From NCBI GenBank assembly GCA_964469505.1, contig CAYXZO010000055.1:1-14842 (forward strand): a DNA stretch of 14,842 bases, written 5' to 3'. This document shows positions 7,501-14,296 of this stretch, in pieces. A model generated the notes under the pieces. It made no database searches and was not told the DNA's origin. It saw only the letters and a program-made list of their open reading frames with translations. The stretch is from CAYXZO01 sp964469505 (GTDB lineage Bacteria; Fidelibacterota; UBA8477; JABMPR01). The position numbers were made by a program, and so were the translations under genes. Every line of letters begins with the position of its first letter. The first letter of the stretch is position 1.

Positions 7501-8727
7501 CTAGCCGGTTTGTGAGGCCACAGCAGGTGTGAGAATGGCTCCATAGCCTATACGATCGGACTCCAGCATTGATAGCAATCCCTTGATCGGTCTGCGGGAT
7601 TTTATCAAATTGATAACTACCCCAGCGTTTAGGGCTGTACCTACCCACTGCATACCTGCTAATACGTCGCCATCCAGGAAATATTTTTTCCACGCGGAAC
7701 CCGTTTTCACCAGGAATGATTCGGCTGTGGTTTTCCCAAAGGCACAGACGGGTTGGTTCGCCACGTGTACTACGTTCAGCTGTTCCAAACCGGGGAAAGT
7801 AGCTGAAAGATCTCCTGCCATATTAAGGCCCGCAGTCCTGCCGCTGATGGTGGCATTAAACCAGTTGGGCAAAAAACTGTATTGCCCGAATATGTCCCTT
7901 GCTTCTACCAGATCGCCGCCGGCATACACGTCCGGGAGGGAAGTCCGGCCGTGGTTGTCAATACGGACCCCTCGCCCGATTTCTAGTGTTCCATTCTGTA
8001 ACCGGGAAATCCTGGGGCGAACGCCTGCGGTGACTACTACCAGATCGGTTGGAATCTCCTGCCCGGCTATCTTCGCCGCCCGAGCGCGCTGATTCCCTAA
8101 AATGGCTTCTAATGGCGAGCCGGTGATTATTTCAAGGCCCTGATCTGCCAGGTGATGCTTTACCGGCTGGGCCATTTCAGCATCCAGCATTTTAGGCAAT
8201 ACATGATCCAGTGCTTCAATTACTGTGACCTGGCGCCCATCGTGGTTCAACGCCTGGGCAATTTCCAATCCGATGAAACCGGCGCCGACGATTAACACCC
8301 GTTTGGCTGAGTTAGCTAGGCTTATAATGCGACGGGCATCAGCCAGGGTTTTTAAGGGAACGACATTGTCCAACTCGATACCAGGAACAGAGGGCATGAC
8401 TGGCTCGGCTCCAATTCCCAGAAAAAGCCGATCATAGGCCAACTCCCGCTCCTTATCGGTATATACCCGGTGAGCGAGAGAATCGAGACCCATCATGCTT
8501 TCGCCCGCGATTACCTCAATATGGTGGCGCTGGTAGAATTCAGGAGAGACGAATTGCAGTTGTTTTTCTTGCACCCGGTTTGCAACCAGATCGGCTAGTA
8601 AGCAGGGAGAGTAAGCCGGGAGTGGTTCAGCGGTCAGCAGAGTAATTGTTCCCTGGGGATCTTTTTCCCGCACTGCTCTTGCAGCGTGCAATGCAGCGGG
8701 CCCATTACCCACTATTATATAACGCAC
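7501..8727 (-). CDS. FAD-dependent NAD(P)H oxidoreductase of CODH operon (FNOR)
   Basis: A 408-aa two-dinucleotide-fold flavoprotein of the pyridine nucleotide-disulfide oxidoreductase class. The FAD site is GNGPAA at residues 7-12 plus YAGGDLVEA near 268-276. The NAD site is VGAGFIGLEIA at 147-157, and Glu171 at the end of the following strand argues for NAD(H) over NADP(H). Cys42 (AYSPCLL) sits near the redox-cysteine position of NADH oxidase and CoA-disulfide reductase relatives, but the usual surrounding motif is absent. CODH clusters containing a ferredoxin-like subunit and such a flavoprotein are known in several anaerobes, where it is thought to pass CO-derived electrons to NAD+. It starts with GTG behind GAGGA at 7 nt, 14 bp after cooS. 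An NADH oxidase or rubredoxin reductase role is the alternative. Confidence 0.87.
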   Translation of the reverse strand: MRYIIVGNGPAALHAARAVREKDPQGTITLLTAEPLPAYSPCLLADLVANRVQEKQLQFVSPEFYQRHHIEVIAGESMMGLDSLAHRVYTDKERELAYDRLFLGIGAEPVMPSVPGIELDNVVPLKTLADARRIISLANSAKRVLIVGAGFIGLEIAQALNHDGRQVTVIEALDHVLPKMLDAEMAQPVKHHLADQGLEIITGSPLEAILGNQRARAAKIAGQEIPTDLVVVTAGVRPRISRLQNGTLEIGRGVRIDNHGRTSLPDVYAGGDLVEARDIFGQYSFLPNWFNATISGRTAGLNMAGDLSATFPGLEQLNVVHVANQPVCAFGKTTAESFLVKTGSAWKKYFLDGDVLAGMQWVGTALNAGVVINLIKSRRPIKGLLSMLESDRIGYGAILTPAVASQTG

Positions 8728-8741
8728 AGCTTTTTCCTCAA

Positions 8742-10643
8742 TTAAATGCCCAGAGCGGCCCGTTTTTCTTTAATGGTCTCGATCAATCCCTGCGCCGCCT
8801 TTTGGGGATCATACTCCACGTAAGCTTTGCCCCCAGTTAAATTAACCAGGTCTTCAGTAAGAACCTTAGTAACAGCTGGACTCCCTAGAATCCGAGGGGC
8901 GGGGGCGACGTGGACCGTTAGGCCCATAGCCAGCAGCCAGGTACCAATAGAGATGGCTTTTTCCTGTACTAACTCAGGAGCGGATCCAGCCACGGGTAAC
9001 TGGCTTATTTTTACATCCAGATAATCTGCCAGGGCTGCCAAAAGATCGGCGATTCGTGAATTATCCACGCATGATCCCATATGCCAAACGGGAGGCAAAG
9101 GAGCGCCCAGTCCCGCGGCATCGCCTAACGCAGTAAGTACGGTTTTCAAGCCCTCACCACAATACTTCTCTGTAGCCGATGAATTCATGAATCCTGCCTG
9201 AGCCAAGATGTGGGCGGTGCATCCGGTTGTCACAACCAGAACGTTGTTGGTCAGCAGCTCTTCCACCATTCGTTCCGTCATGGCAGTATCCCGGAATTTC
9301 AAGCTGGGACATCCGGCAAATCCCACCGCACCCAGGATGTTTCCTTCCACAATATTATCGATCACTGGCCGCAGCGGTTTTTCAGGATCAACTTTCTGGA
9401 GAACTCCCACCAACGCTTCCACTGATAATCCAGCCAGGGTGATGCTCTTTTCACTGGGGATAAAGGTGGGTTTACCTTGGCGCTTTTTGAAAGCCTCTAT
9501 GGCTCGTTCAACTATCCGCTTGGCACTTTCATCAGGGTTCTCATGATCGAATTCCAGATGCTCGGCCCCGGGAATTTTTACTAAAGGATCAGTAGTAACA
9601 AAAGCCGTATCATAGCAACCGGCAGCCACAGTGGAGTAAGGCCAAATGCACTGAATATCGACCACCATCTCGTCCACAGCTCCGGTATGCAATATCAATT
9701 CGGATTGCAGGTTGTGGGCGGCCATGGGAACACCGTGGCGCATGGTCAATTCGTTTCCAGTACAACAAACTCCCACAATGTTGATGCCTTCCGCCCCCGC
9801 TTCCCTAGCTTTATCTTCAAGCTTTTCGGCCCACTCCAGGATCTTTTCAGACAATAGAGGGTTATGGCCGTGCATTGCGATGTTGACTGCTTCAGCTTTT
9901 AATACACCAATGTTGGCCTCCAACATTACCGGTTTTGGGGTACCAAACATTACGTCCTGGAGATCAGTAGCCAGCGAAAGCCCCGAATAACCATCCACTA
10001 ATCCCATCCGCAGACCAGCCAGTAATAGATTCACGGGGTCGGCATCATTGCCCATGGAGGTACGATGCATGGCGGTTTCGATTTCAACATGGGGATTCTG
10101 GTACAATAGACCGAGTTCCTTCCACATCTCCAATTCTTTTTGCGGAGCACGGAATTGGAGCCAATTGGCAGTTGCTCCATTGAGATTACCAAAATCAGCT
10201 AGAGCTTTCTCTGCCACTTCCAGGGCAATTTCCTGATCCGTTTTCCCATCTCTTTCAATCCCCAGTCGATCCGCAATCTGCCTGAGCTTAGCGGAGTCCT
10301 TGATGGTATATCCTTCAATCTCTCCTTTTACAGTTTTATAAAACGTTAGCGCAACCTCGCGAGCGTGCCCCACATGGGAGGCAGTTCCCCCGGTTATTTC
10401 TCTCAACAGATTCCGGGCCACGATAGTATCCGCCGTAGCACCACACACTCCTTGATCAGGCCCATTTCCGAAAGGATCTATGCGGCAGGGCCCCATATAA
10501 CATTGACGGCAGCAAGTACCCAGCTCCCCGAAACCACATTGGGGAAGCATGGCAGCCAGTCGCTCACGGGCGGTAGATACTCCGGCCTGGTGGGCTCGCT
10601 CTATAAGCTGCTGCTCAACGGGAGGTATTTGCGTTTGTGCCAT
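8742..10643 (-). CDS. cooS: Anaerobic Ni-Fe carbon monoxide dehydrogenase catalytic subunit
   Basis: A 633-aa CooS that interconverts CO and CO2 in the cytoplasm. The cluster ligands are complete. Cys36 and Cys44 form the D-cluster half with x7 spacing, as in [4Fe-4S] types. Cys45, Cys48, Cys53 and Cys67 form the B-cluster. His260, Cys294, Cys332, Cys445, Cys475 and Cys525 form the Ni-Fe C-cluster, each offset by one from the numbering I recall for Carboxydothermus CooS-II. Lys562 (EKAISIGTW) and the HVGH segment at residues 90-93 supply the acid-base residues. ATG 10643 has AAGGA at 7 nt. The gene is 17 bp after cooF and 14 bp before the flavoprotein. No acsB or hydrogenase genes lie in the window, so it is not an acetyl-CoA synthase or Coo-hydrogenase type here. 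Confidence 0.97.
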   Translation of the reverse strand: MAQTQIPPVEQQLIERAHQAGVSTARERLAAMLPQCGFGELGTCCRQCYMGPCRIDPFGNGPDQGVCGATADTIVARNLLREITGGTASHVGHAREVALTFYKTVKGEIEGYTIKDSAKLRQIADRLGIERDGKTDQEIALEVAEKALADFGNLNGATANWLQFRAPQKELEMWKELGLLYQNPHVEIETAMHRTSMGNDADPVNLLLAGLRMGLVDGYSGLSLATDLQDVMFGTPKPVMLEANIGVLKAEAVNIAMHGHNPLLSEKILEWAEKLEDKAREAGAEGINIVGVCCTGNELTMRHGVPMAAHNLQSELILHTGAVDEMVVDIQCIWPYSTVAAGCYDTAFVTTDPLVKIPGAEHLEFDHENPDESAKRIVERAIEAFKKRQGKPTFIPSEKSITLAGLSVEALVGVLQKVDPEKPLRPVIDNIVEGNILGAVGFAGCPSLKFRDTAMTERMVEELLTNNVLVVTTGCTAHILAQAGFMNSSATEKYCGEGLKTVLTALGDAAGLGAPLPPVWHMGSCVDNSRIADLLAALADYLDVKISQLPVAGSAPELVQEKAISIGTWLLAMGLTVHVAPAPRILGSPAVTKVLTEDLVNLTGGKAYVEYDPQKAAQGLIETIKEKRAALGI

Positions 10644-10660
10644 GAGCTAATCCTTTCCCC

Positions 10661-11227
10661 TTACACGTTAAGGTGGTAACGTCCGGCCCGCCATAAAGTG
10701 ATCAATAACGGTTCTGCAGTAGTTTCCCGCTCCGCCGTTAATTGGGCGACATATGTCCGACGTCGGGTCTGTTCCAGACGTTCCACCGTAGTTAATTCCA
10801 GAGCCTTAGTGGGACAAGCCTCTACACAGGCGGGATCCTTTCCCTGCTGTCGGCGATCCCGGCAAAAATCACATTTGAGAGCTTTAGCCGGCTCTCCAAT
10901 GCTGGAAATAGCGCCAAAAGGACAAACCAAGGCGCACATCCAACATCCAATACACCGGCCTTCATCCAATAGAATAGCTCCTGAAGCCTGGTCCCGATAT
11001 ATAGCCCCAGTAGGACAAGCCATTAGACAAGGTGCATCTTCACAGTGTTGGCATCGAACTGGAAAAGAGAAATACCCTGCTGGCTCTACCCTCAATCGGG
11101 GTTTGAATTTTTCAGGCATAGCCAAAGCAGTTAATAGAGATTTGCCAGGGCTATGTTCAATTGCGCAAGCTATTTCACAAGTTTTGCACCCAACACAGTG
11201 CTCAACTTTCACAACAACTCGTTCCAT
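10661..11227 (-). CDS. cooF: CooF-like polyferredoxin electron carrier
   Basis: A 188-aa iron-sulfur protein that accepts electrons from CooS. Sixteen cysteines fall into four cluster motifs: CVGCKTCEIAC near residues 11-21, CQHCEDAPCLMACP near 59-72, CIGCWMCALVCP near 92-103, and CDFC with CVEACP near 119-139. The pattern is that of DMSO-reductase/hydrogenase-type four-cluster subunits, to which CooF belongs. There is no Tat signal or transmembrane helix, so it should act in the cytoplasm. It is the first gene of the operon, with AGGAGG four bases before ATG 11227. That site abuts an 18-bp dyad at 11236-11253. The flavoprotein two genes on is its probable partner. Confidence 0.93.
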   Translation of the reverse strand: MERVVVKVEHCVGCKTCEIACAIEHSPGKSLLTALAMPEKFKPRLRVEPAGYFSFPVRCQHCEDAPCLMACPTGAIYRDQASGAILLDEGRCIGCWMCALVCPFGAISSIGEPAKALKCDFCRDRRQQGKDPACVEACPTKALELTTVERLEQTRRRTYVAQLTAERETTAEPLLITLWRAGRYHLNV

Positions 11228-11235
11228 ATACCCTC

Positions 11236-11253
11236 CTGTGAAAATTGTGACAG
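11236..11253. promoter_or_regulatory. 18-bp imperfect dyad next to the cooF ribosome binding site
   Basis: Plus strand reads CTGTGAAAATTGTGACAG, and seven of nine base pairs are symmetric around AATT. Its length and left half resemble a Rex operator (TTGTGAA-N4-TTCACAA). On the minus strand it also reads TGTCA-N6-TCACA, the spacing of CRP/CooA sites. It overlaps the cooF Shine-Dalgarno complement by two bases and lies 9 bp from the start codon. That position suits a repressor rather than an activator. It may be chance. Confidence 0.35.
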
Positions 11254-11450
11254 AAAGTTAACCTGGTTTATTGTTTCCGCAAGAAATTAAATTTGGGGGT
11301 AATTATTTGGGAAAAGCCTCCACCAACGGCCCATCACTCTAAGACAATCTACATCTCAGCCTTAGGGTAATACAGGGGCACAATTTCTTTATTTTATTGT
11401 AACATTTACTTTATCTTCGATTCCAATAGATAAAAAAAGGAGGAATTCAG

Positions 11451-11654
11451 ATGACATGTAACGTAGGCAAAACGGATAAAATCATCCGCATCATTCTAGG
11501 TATTGTAATCTTGTTGATTGGACTGTTTTACCATTCCTGGTGGGGTTTGATTGGTCTAATCCCCTTGCTAACCGGGTTTATCAGCTTCTGCCCATTGTAC
11601 AGTATTTGTAAAATCTCCACTGCTAAGGAGGGAGGCGAAGAAAGCACCTCCTAG
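11451..11654 (+). CDS. DUF2892-type small membrane protein
   Basis: A 67-aa protein starting MTCNVGKTDKIIR, the typical opening of DUF2892 (YgaP-like membrane tail) proteins, followed by two hydrophobic helices at about residues 11-27 and 31-47 and a CPLYS motif. Cys3, Cys47 and Cys53 are present. The hydrophobic pair and conserved edges support a real inner-membrane protein; family members often accompany sulfur-transfer or redox genes, but the function is unknown. The ribosome binding site AAGGAGG, 7 nt before ATG, is the strongest in the window. It is followed by an intrinsic terminator, so it is probably monocistronic, transcribed divergently from the CODH operon. Confidence 0.85.
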   Translation: MTCNVGKTDKIIRIILGIVILLIGLFYHSWWGLIGLIPLLTGFISFCPLYSICKISTAKEGGEESTS

Positions 11655-11679
11655 ATCATGGTTCCAGCTTTCGTAAACT

Positions 11680-11704
11680 AAAAGCGGCTTCGCGCCGCTT
11701 TTTT
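11680..11704 (+). terminator. Rho-independent terminator after the DUF2892 gene
   Basis: Perfect nine-base inverted repeat AAAAGCGGC with a five-base TTCGC loop, closing on GCCGCTTTT and running into a six-T tract. It lies 26 bp after the stop codon. It ends the DUF2892 transcript and separates it from the AmmeMemoRadiSam genes 73 bp further on. Confidence 0.9.
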
Positions 11705-11776
11705 ATTCTTCGGATTGTTTTCCAGGAGATTTTCGTACCCCCTCCGCCTTATTAAACCCTATATTCACTTACTGAG

Positions 11777-12592
11777 ATGCTGAATCTAAGTGGTTTACCA
11801 ACCAGACAACCGGCAGTCGCGGGAGCTTTCTATCCTGCCGACCCCGACCGGCTAATAGCCATGATCGAAAACTTTGCCCAAGGTGACGTAAAGGTCTCCG
11901 ATGTAGTGAATCTAAAAGCCCTTATCGCACCTCACGCCGGGTACATTTACTCCGGGCCAATTGCGGGTAAGGCCTATTCACTTCTTCAGACTGCAGATAA
12001 AATCTTTAAAACTGTTTTATTGATAGGACCCGCGCATACCCAACCGATAGCCGGCCTGGCAGCTCCTAGGACAACGGGATTTGAAACCCCCCTGGGGATC
12101 GTACCATGTGCTACAGACCTGTTGGAGGAGCTGGAAGAAACTTTTCCTTTCGTGGTATTCGATGACGCTCCCCATCTCCAGGAGCATTGTTTGGAAGTTC
12201 AACTTCCATTCCTGCAGCATTTCCTCGCGGAATTCAGAATAGTCCCTTTGGTGGCCGGTGAAACTTCTGGTAATCAAGTGGCTCAGGTAATTCGGTTCTT
12301 ATCCGAACGTCCTACCACTTTGACAATTATCTCCTCCGATTTGAGCCATTATTTGCCCTACGAGCTTGCTCGTGATAAAGATGCACAGACAGCGGAAGCT
12401 ATCGAGAATCTGACTTGGCAGGAATTGGATTGGGAAGCGGCGTGTGGTCGAATACCAATTCAAGGACTACTACAAGTTGCCCAGGAAAAAGAATGGCTGG
12501 CTCGGCGCGAAGATTTAAGGAACTCGGGAGACACCGCCGGTCCTCACTCACAGGTCGTGGGATACGGAGCCTGGTCTTTCTGGGAGCAATAA
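11777..12592 (+). CDS. amrB: AmmeMemoRadiSam system protein B (Memo family)
   Basis: A 271-aa Memo-family protein with a fold related to LigB-type extradiol dioxygenases. The start QPAVAGAFYPAD, APHAGYIYSG (His53), IGPAHT (His87), EVQLPFLQ, SSDLSHY, ACGRIPI (Cys223) and the end VVGYGAWSF are all family signatures. His53, His87 and Cys223 align with the metal-binding trio described for human MEMO1 (His49, His81, Cys244), so iron or copper binding is plausible. The catalytic role in bacteria is unknown to me. ATG 11777 lacks a Shine-Dalgarno sequence, and a TATATT lies 11 bases upstream, which hints at a very short leader. It heads the operon with amrA and amrS. Confidence 0.92.
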   Translation: MLNLSGLPTRQPAVAGAFYPADPDRLIAMIENFAQGDVKVSDVVNLKALIAPHAGYIYSGPIAGKAYSLLQTADKIFKTVLLIGPAHTQPIAGLAAPRTTGFETPLGIVPCATDLLEELEETFPFVVFDDAPHLQEHCLEVQLPFLQHFLAEFRIVPLVAGETSGNQVAQVIRFLSERPTTLTIISSDLSHYLPYELARDKDAQTAEAIENLTWQELDWEAACGRIPIQGLLQVAQEKEWLARREDLRNSGDTAGPHSQVVGYGAWSFWEQ

Positions 12593-12593
12593 A

Positions 12594-13166
12594 ATGGAGC
12601 TTACTCCTGCCGAGCAACAAATCCTGTTACAACTCGCTCGAGAATCTATCCGGCACGGCCTGGATACGGATATGCCTCTCCATCTTGATATGGAATCCTT
12701 CGATGATCGTCTCAAGCAGCGGGGAGCAAGTTTTGTTACGCTATATCTGGAAAACGAGCTCAAGGGGTGCATTGGGACCCTCACTCCTTTCAGACCACTG
12801 GCTTTGGATGTGGCGGAAAATGCTTTTAATGCCGCTTTTCGCGACCCCCGATTCCCACCATTGACAAAAGACGAATATGAGCGCCTCACGGTGAGTATTT
12901 CGGTTCTTTCTCAACCAATTCCATTGGAGTTCAACGATGAGGCTGATTTGCTGCGCCAGTTGAGACCCGGCGTGGATGGCTTAATCCTTTCCGCGGCCGG
13001 ACGCAGGGGTACTTTTCTACCCTCAGTCTGGCGGGAATTACCCGATCCACAACAATTTCTGGCTCACCTTAAAAGAAAAGCCGGCTTGCCCGCCGACTAT
13101 TGGTCCCCAGACATACAGGTAGAGCGATACACAACTTTTGAATTTCATGACCCTCCCCGGTCCTAG
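12594..13166 (+). CDS. amrA: AmmeMemoRadiSam system protein A (AMMECR1 domain)
   Basis: A 190-aa AMMECR1-domain protein. The signature KGCIGTL with Cys59 (human LRGCIG), the AFRDPRFPPLT segment, VSISVLSQP, GVDGLIL and a C-terminal FLPSVWRELP all match. The function is unknown; the domain pairs so often with Memo and the radical SAM protein that a joint pathway is likely. The start codon follows the amrB stop by one base, and GGGAG inside the amrB end gives a 7-nt spaced ribosome binding site, so translation is probably coupled. Its 3' end overlaps amrS by 20 bp. Confidence 0.92.
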   Translation: MELTPAEQQILLQLARESIRHGLDTDMPLHLDMESFDDRLKQRGASFVTLYLENELKGCIGTLTPFRPLALDVAENAFNAAFRDPRFPPLTKDEYERLTVSISVLSQPIPLEFNDEADLLRQLRPGVDGLILSAAGRRGTFLPSVWRELPDPQQFLAHLKRKAGLPADYWSPDIQVERYTTFEFHDPPRS

Positions 13167-14232
13167 AGCTAGATACTGGCACAAACTCGACGAAGGTCAC
13201 CTTCAGTGCGATTTGTGCCCGCGTGAATGTCGGCTAAAATCGGGGCAACGGGGATTATGTTTCGTAAGGGCTAACCGGGATGGAGAATTGGTACTTACCA
13301 CCTATGGTCGTTCCAGCGGCTTCGCAATTGACCCCATTGAAAAGAAACCCCTTAATCATTTCTATCCCGGCTCCGAGATTCTATCATTCGGGACTGCCGG
13401 TTGTAATTTGACCTGCAAGTTTTGCCAAAACTGGCATATCAGCAAATCCCGGCAAATGGACTTACTACAGGAAAAAGCCACTCCGGAAACTATTGCCCGG
13501 GCGGCCCAGCGCCTGGGATGCCGCAGCGTAGCCTATACCTATAATGACCCGGTCATTTTCACTGAATATGCAATAGACATTGCGGATGCTTGTCGGGCAA
13601 GAGGAATTCTCAATGTGGCTGTAACCGCCGGTTACATCCAAGGTCAGGCCCGGGAGGATTTTTTCCGGGCTATGGATGCCGCCAACGTGGATTTGAAATC
13701 TTTTTCTCCCGATTTTTATAGGCGGCTTTGCAGCGCTGAACTGGAGCCGGTTCTCGAAACCCTGCAATTTATCCGCAGGGAGACCGATATCTGGTTGGAA
13801 ATAACCACTCTCCTGATTCCAGGTGAAAACGATTCACCGGGAGAAATTGAGCGATTAAGTGAATGGATCCTGGAAAATTTAGGTGCTGACACCCCTTTGC
13901 ATTTTACCGCTTTTCATCCCGATTGGCGCATGAGTCATATTCCAGCTACGCCATTCAATACTCTGCGGCAAGCCCGTGATTTAGCCCGCTCCTGCGGCTT
14001 GCACTATGTTTACACAGGTAATGTTTTTGATCCTGAGGGGCAGAACACTTACTGCCACAAATGTGGTGAAATACTGATAGGCCGTCGCGGATACTTCCTT
14101 TCAGAATGGAACCTCACACCGGAAGCGGAGTGCTCTCATTGTGGAACAAAGTGCGCCGGTGTTTTTGCTCCTAGACCTGACAGCTGGGGAGGTCGGGTCA
14201 GGGGAATACACTTAGATAGTTTTACGGTCTAA
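13147..14232 (+). CDS. amrS: AmmeMemoRadiSam system radical SAM enzyme
   Basis: A 361-aa radical SAM protein related to pyruvate-formate-lyase activases. The SAM-cluster motif is CNLTCKFC (Cys86, Cys90, Cys93), preceded by FGTAG. An N-terminal Cys set (Cys21, Cys24, Cys28, Cys38, in CDLCPREC ... GLC) and the C-terminal pairs Cys303/Cys306 and Cys329/Cys332 (with Cys336) suggest extra zinc or Fe-S sites. DPIEKKPLNHFYPG, YTYNDPVIF and TGNVFDPEGQNTYC are signatures of this subfamily, which separates it from PflA proper. The substrate is unknown; an obvious hypothesis is that it modifies a glycyl or other residue on, or works with, a Memo/AMMECR1 partner. ATG 13147 was chosen over TTG 13138; neither has a clear ribosome binding site, so coupling to amrA is likely. 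Confidence 0.93.
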   Translation: MTLPGPRARYWHKLDEGHLQCDLCPRECRLKSGQRGLCFVRANRDGELVLTTYGRSSGFAIDPIEKKPLNHFYPGSEILSFGTAGCNLTCKFCQNWHISKSRQMDLLQEKATPETIARAAQRLGCRSVAYTYNDPVIFTEYAIDIADACRARGILNVAVTAGYIQGQAREDFFRAMDAANVDLKSFSPDFYRRLCSAELEPVLETLQFIRRETDIWLEITTLLIPGENDSPGEIERLSEWILENLGADTPLHFTAFHPDWRMSHIPATPFNTLRQARDLARSCGLHYVYTGNVFDPEGQNTYCHKCGEILIGRRGYFLSEWNLTPEAECSHCGTKCAGVFAPRPDSWGGRVRGIHLDSFTV

Positions 14233-14296
14233 GCGCTTACTCTCCCATAGTAACAGAAAAAACTCGCCTAGGCTAGATGACTATCTAACGGAATCT

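Noticed and set aside
7583..8092. 169-codon plus-strand open frame opposite the flavoprotein gene
   Set aside because: It lies across the NAD-fold and C-terminal coding region of a clear flavoprotein, and its translation is featureless.
10698..11261. 187-codon plus-strand open frame opposite cooF
   Set aside because: It is antisense to a protein with four perfect Fe-S motifs. The plus-strand translation has no family pattern and no ribosome binding site.
11380..11401. ACAAT/ATTGT inverted repeat ahead of the DUF2892 gene
   Set aside because: Only five pairs in AT-rich sequence with an 11-base spacer; expected by chance.
14211..14233. CTTAGA ... TCTAAG inverted repeat around the amrS stop codon
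   Set aside because: Six pairs with an 11-base loop and no T-tract; not a terminator I can support.
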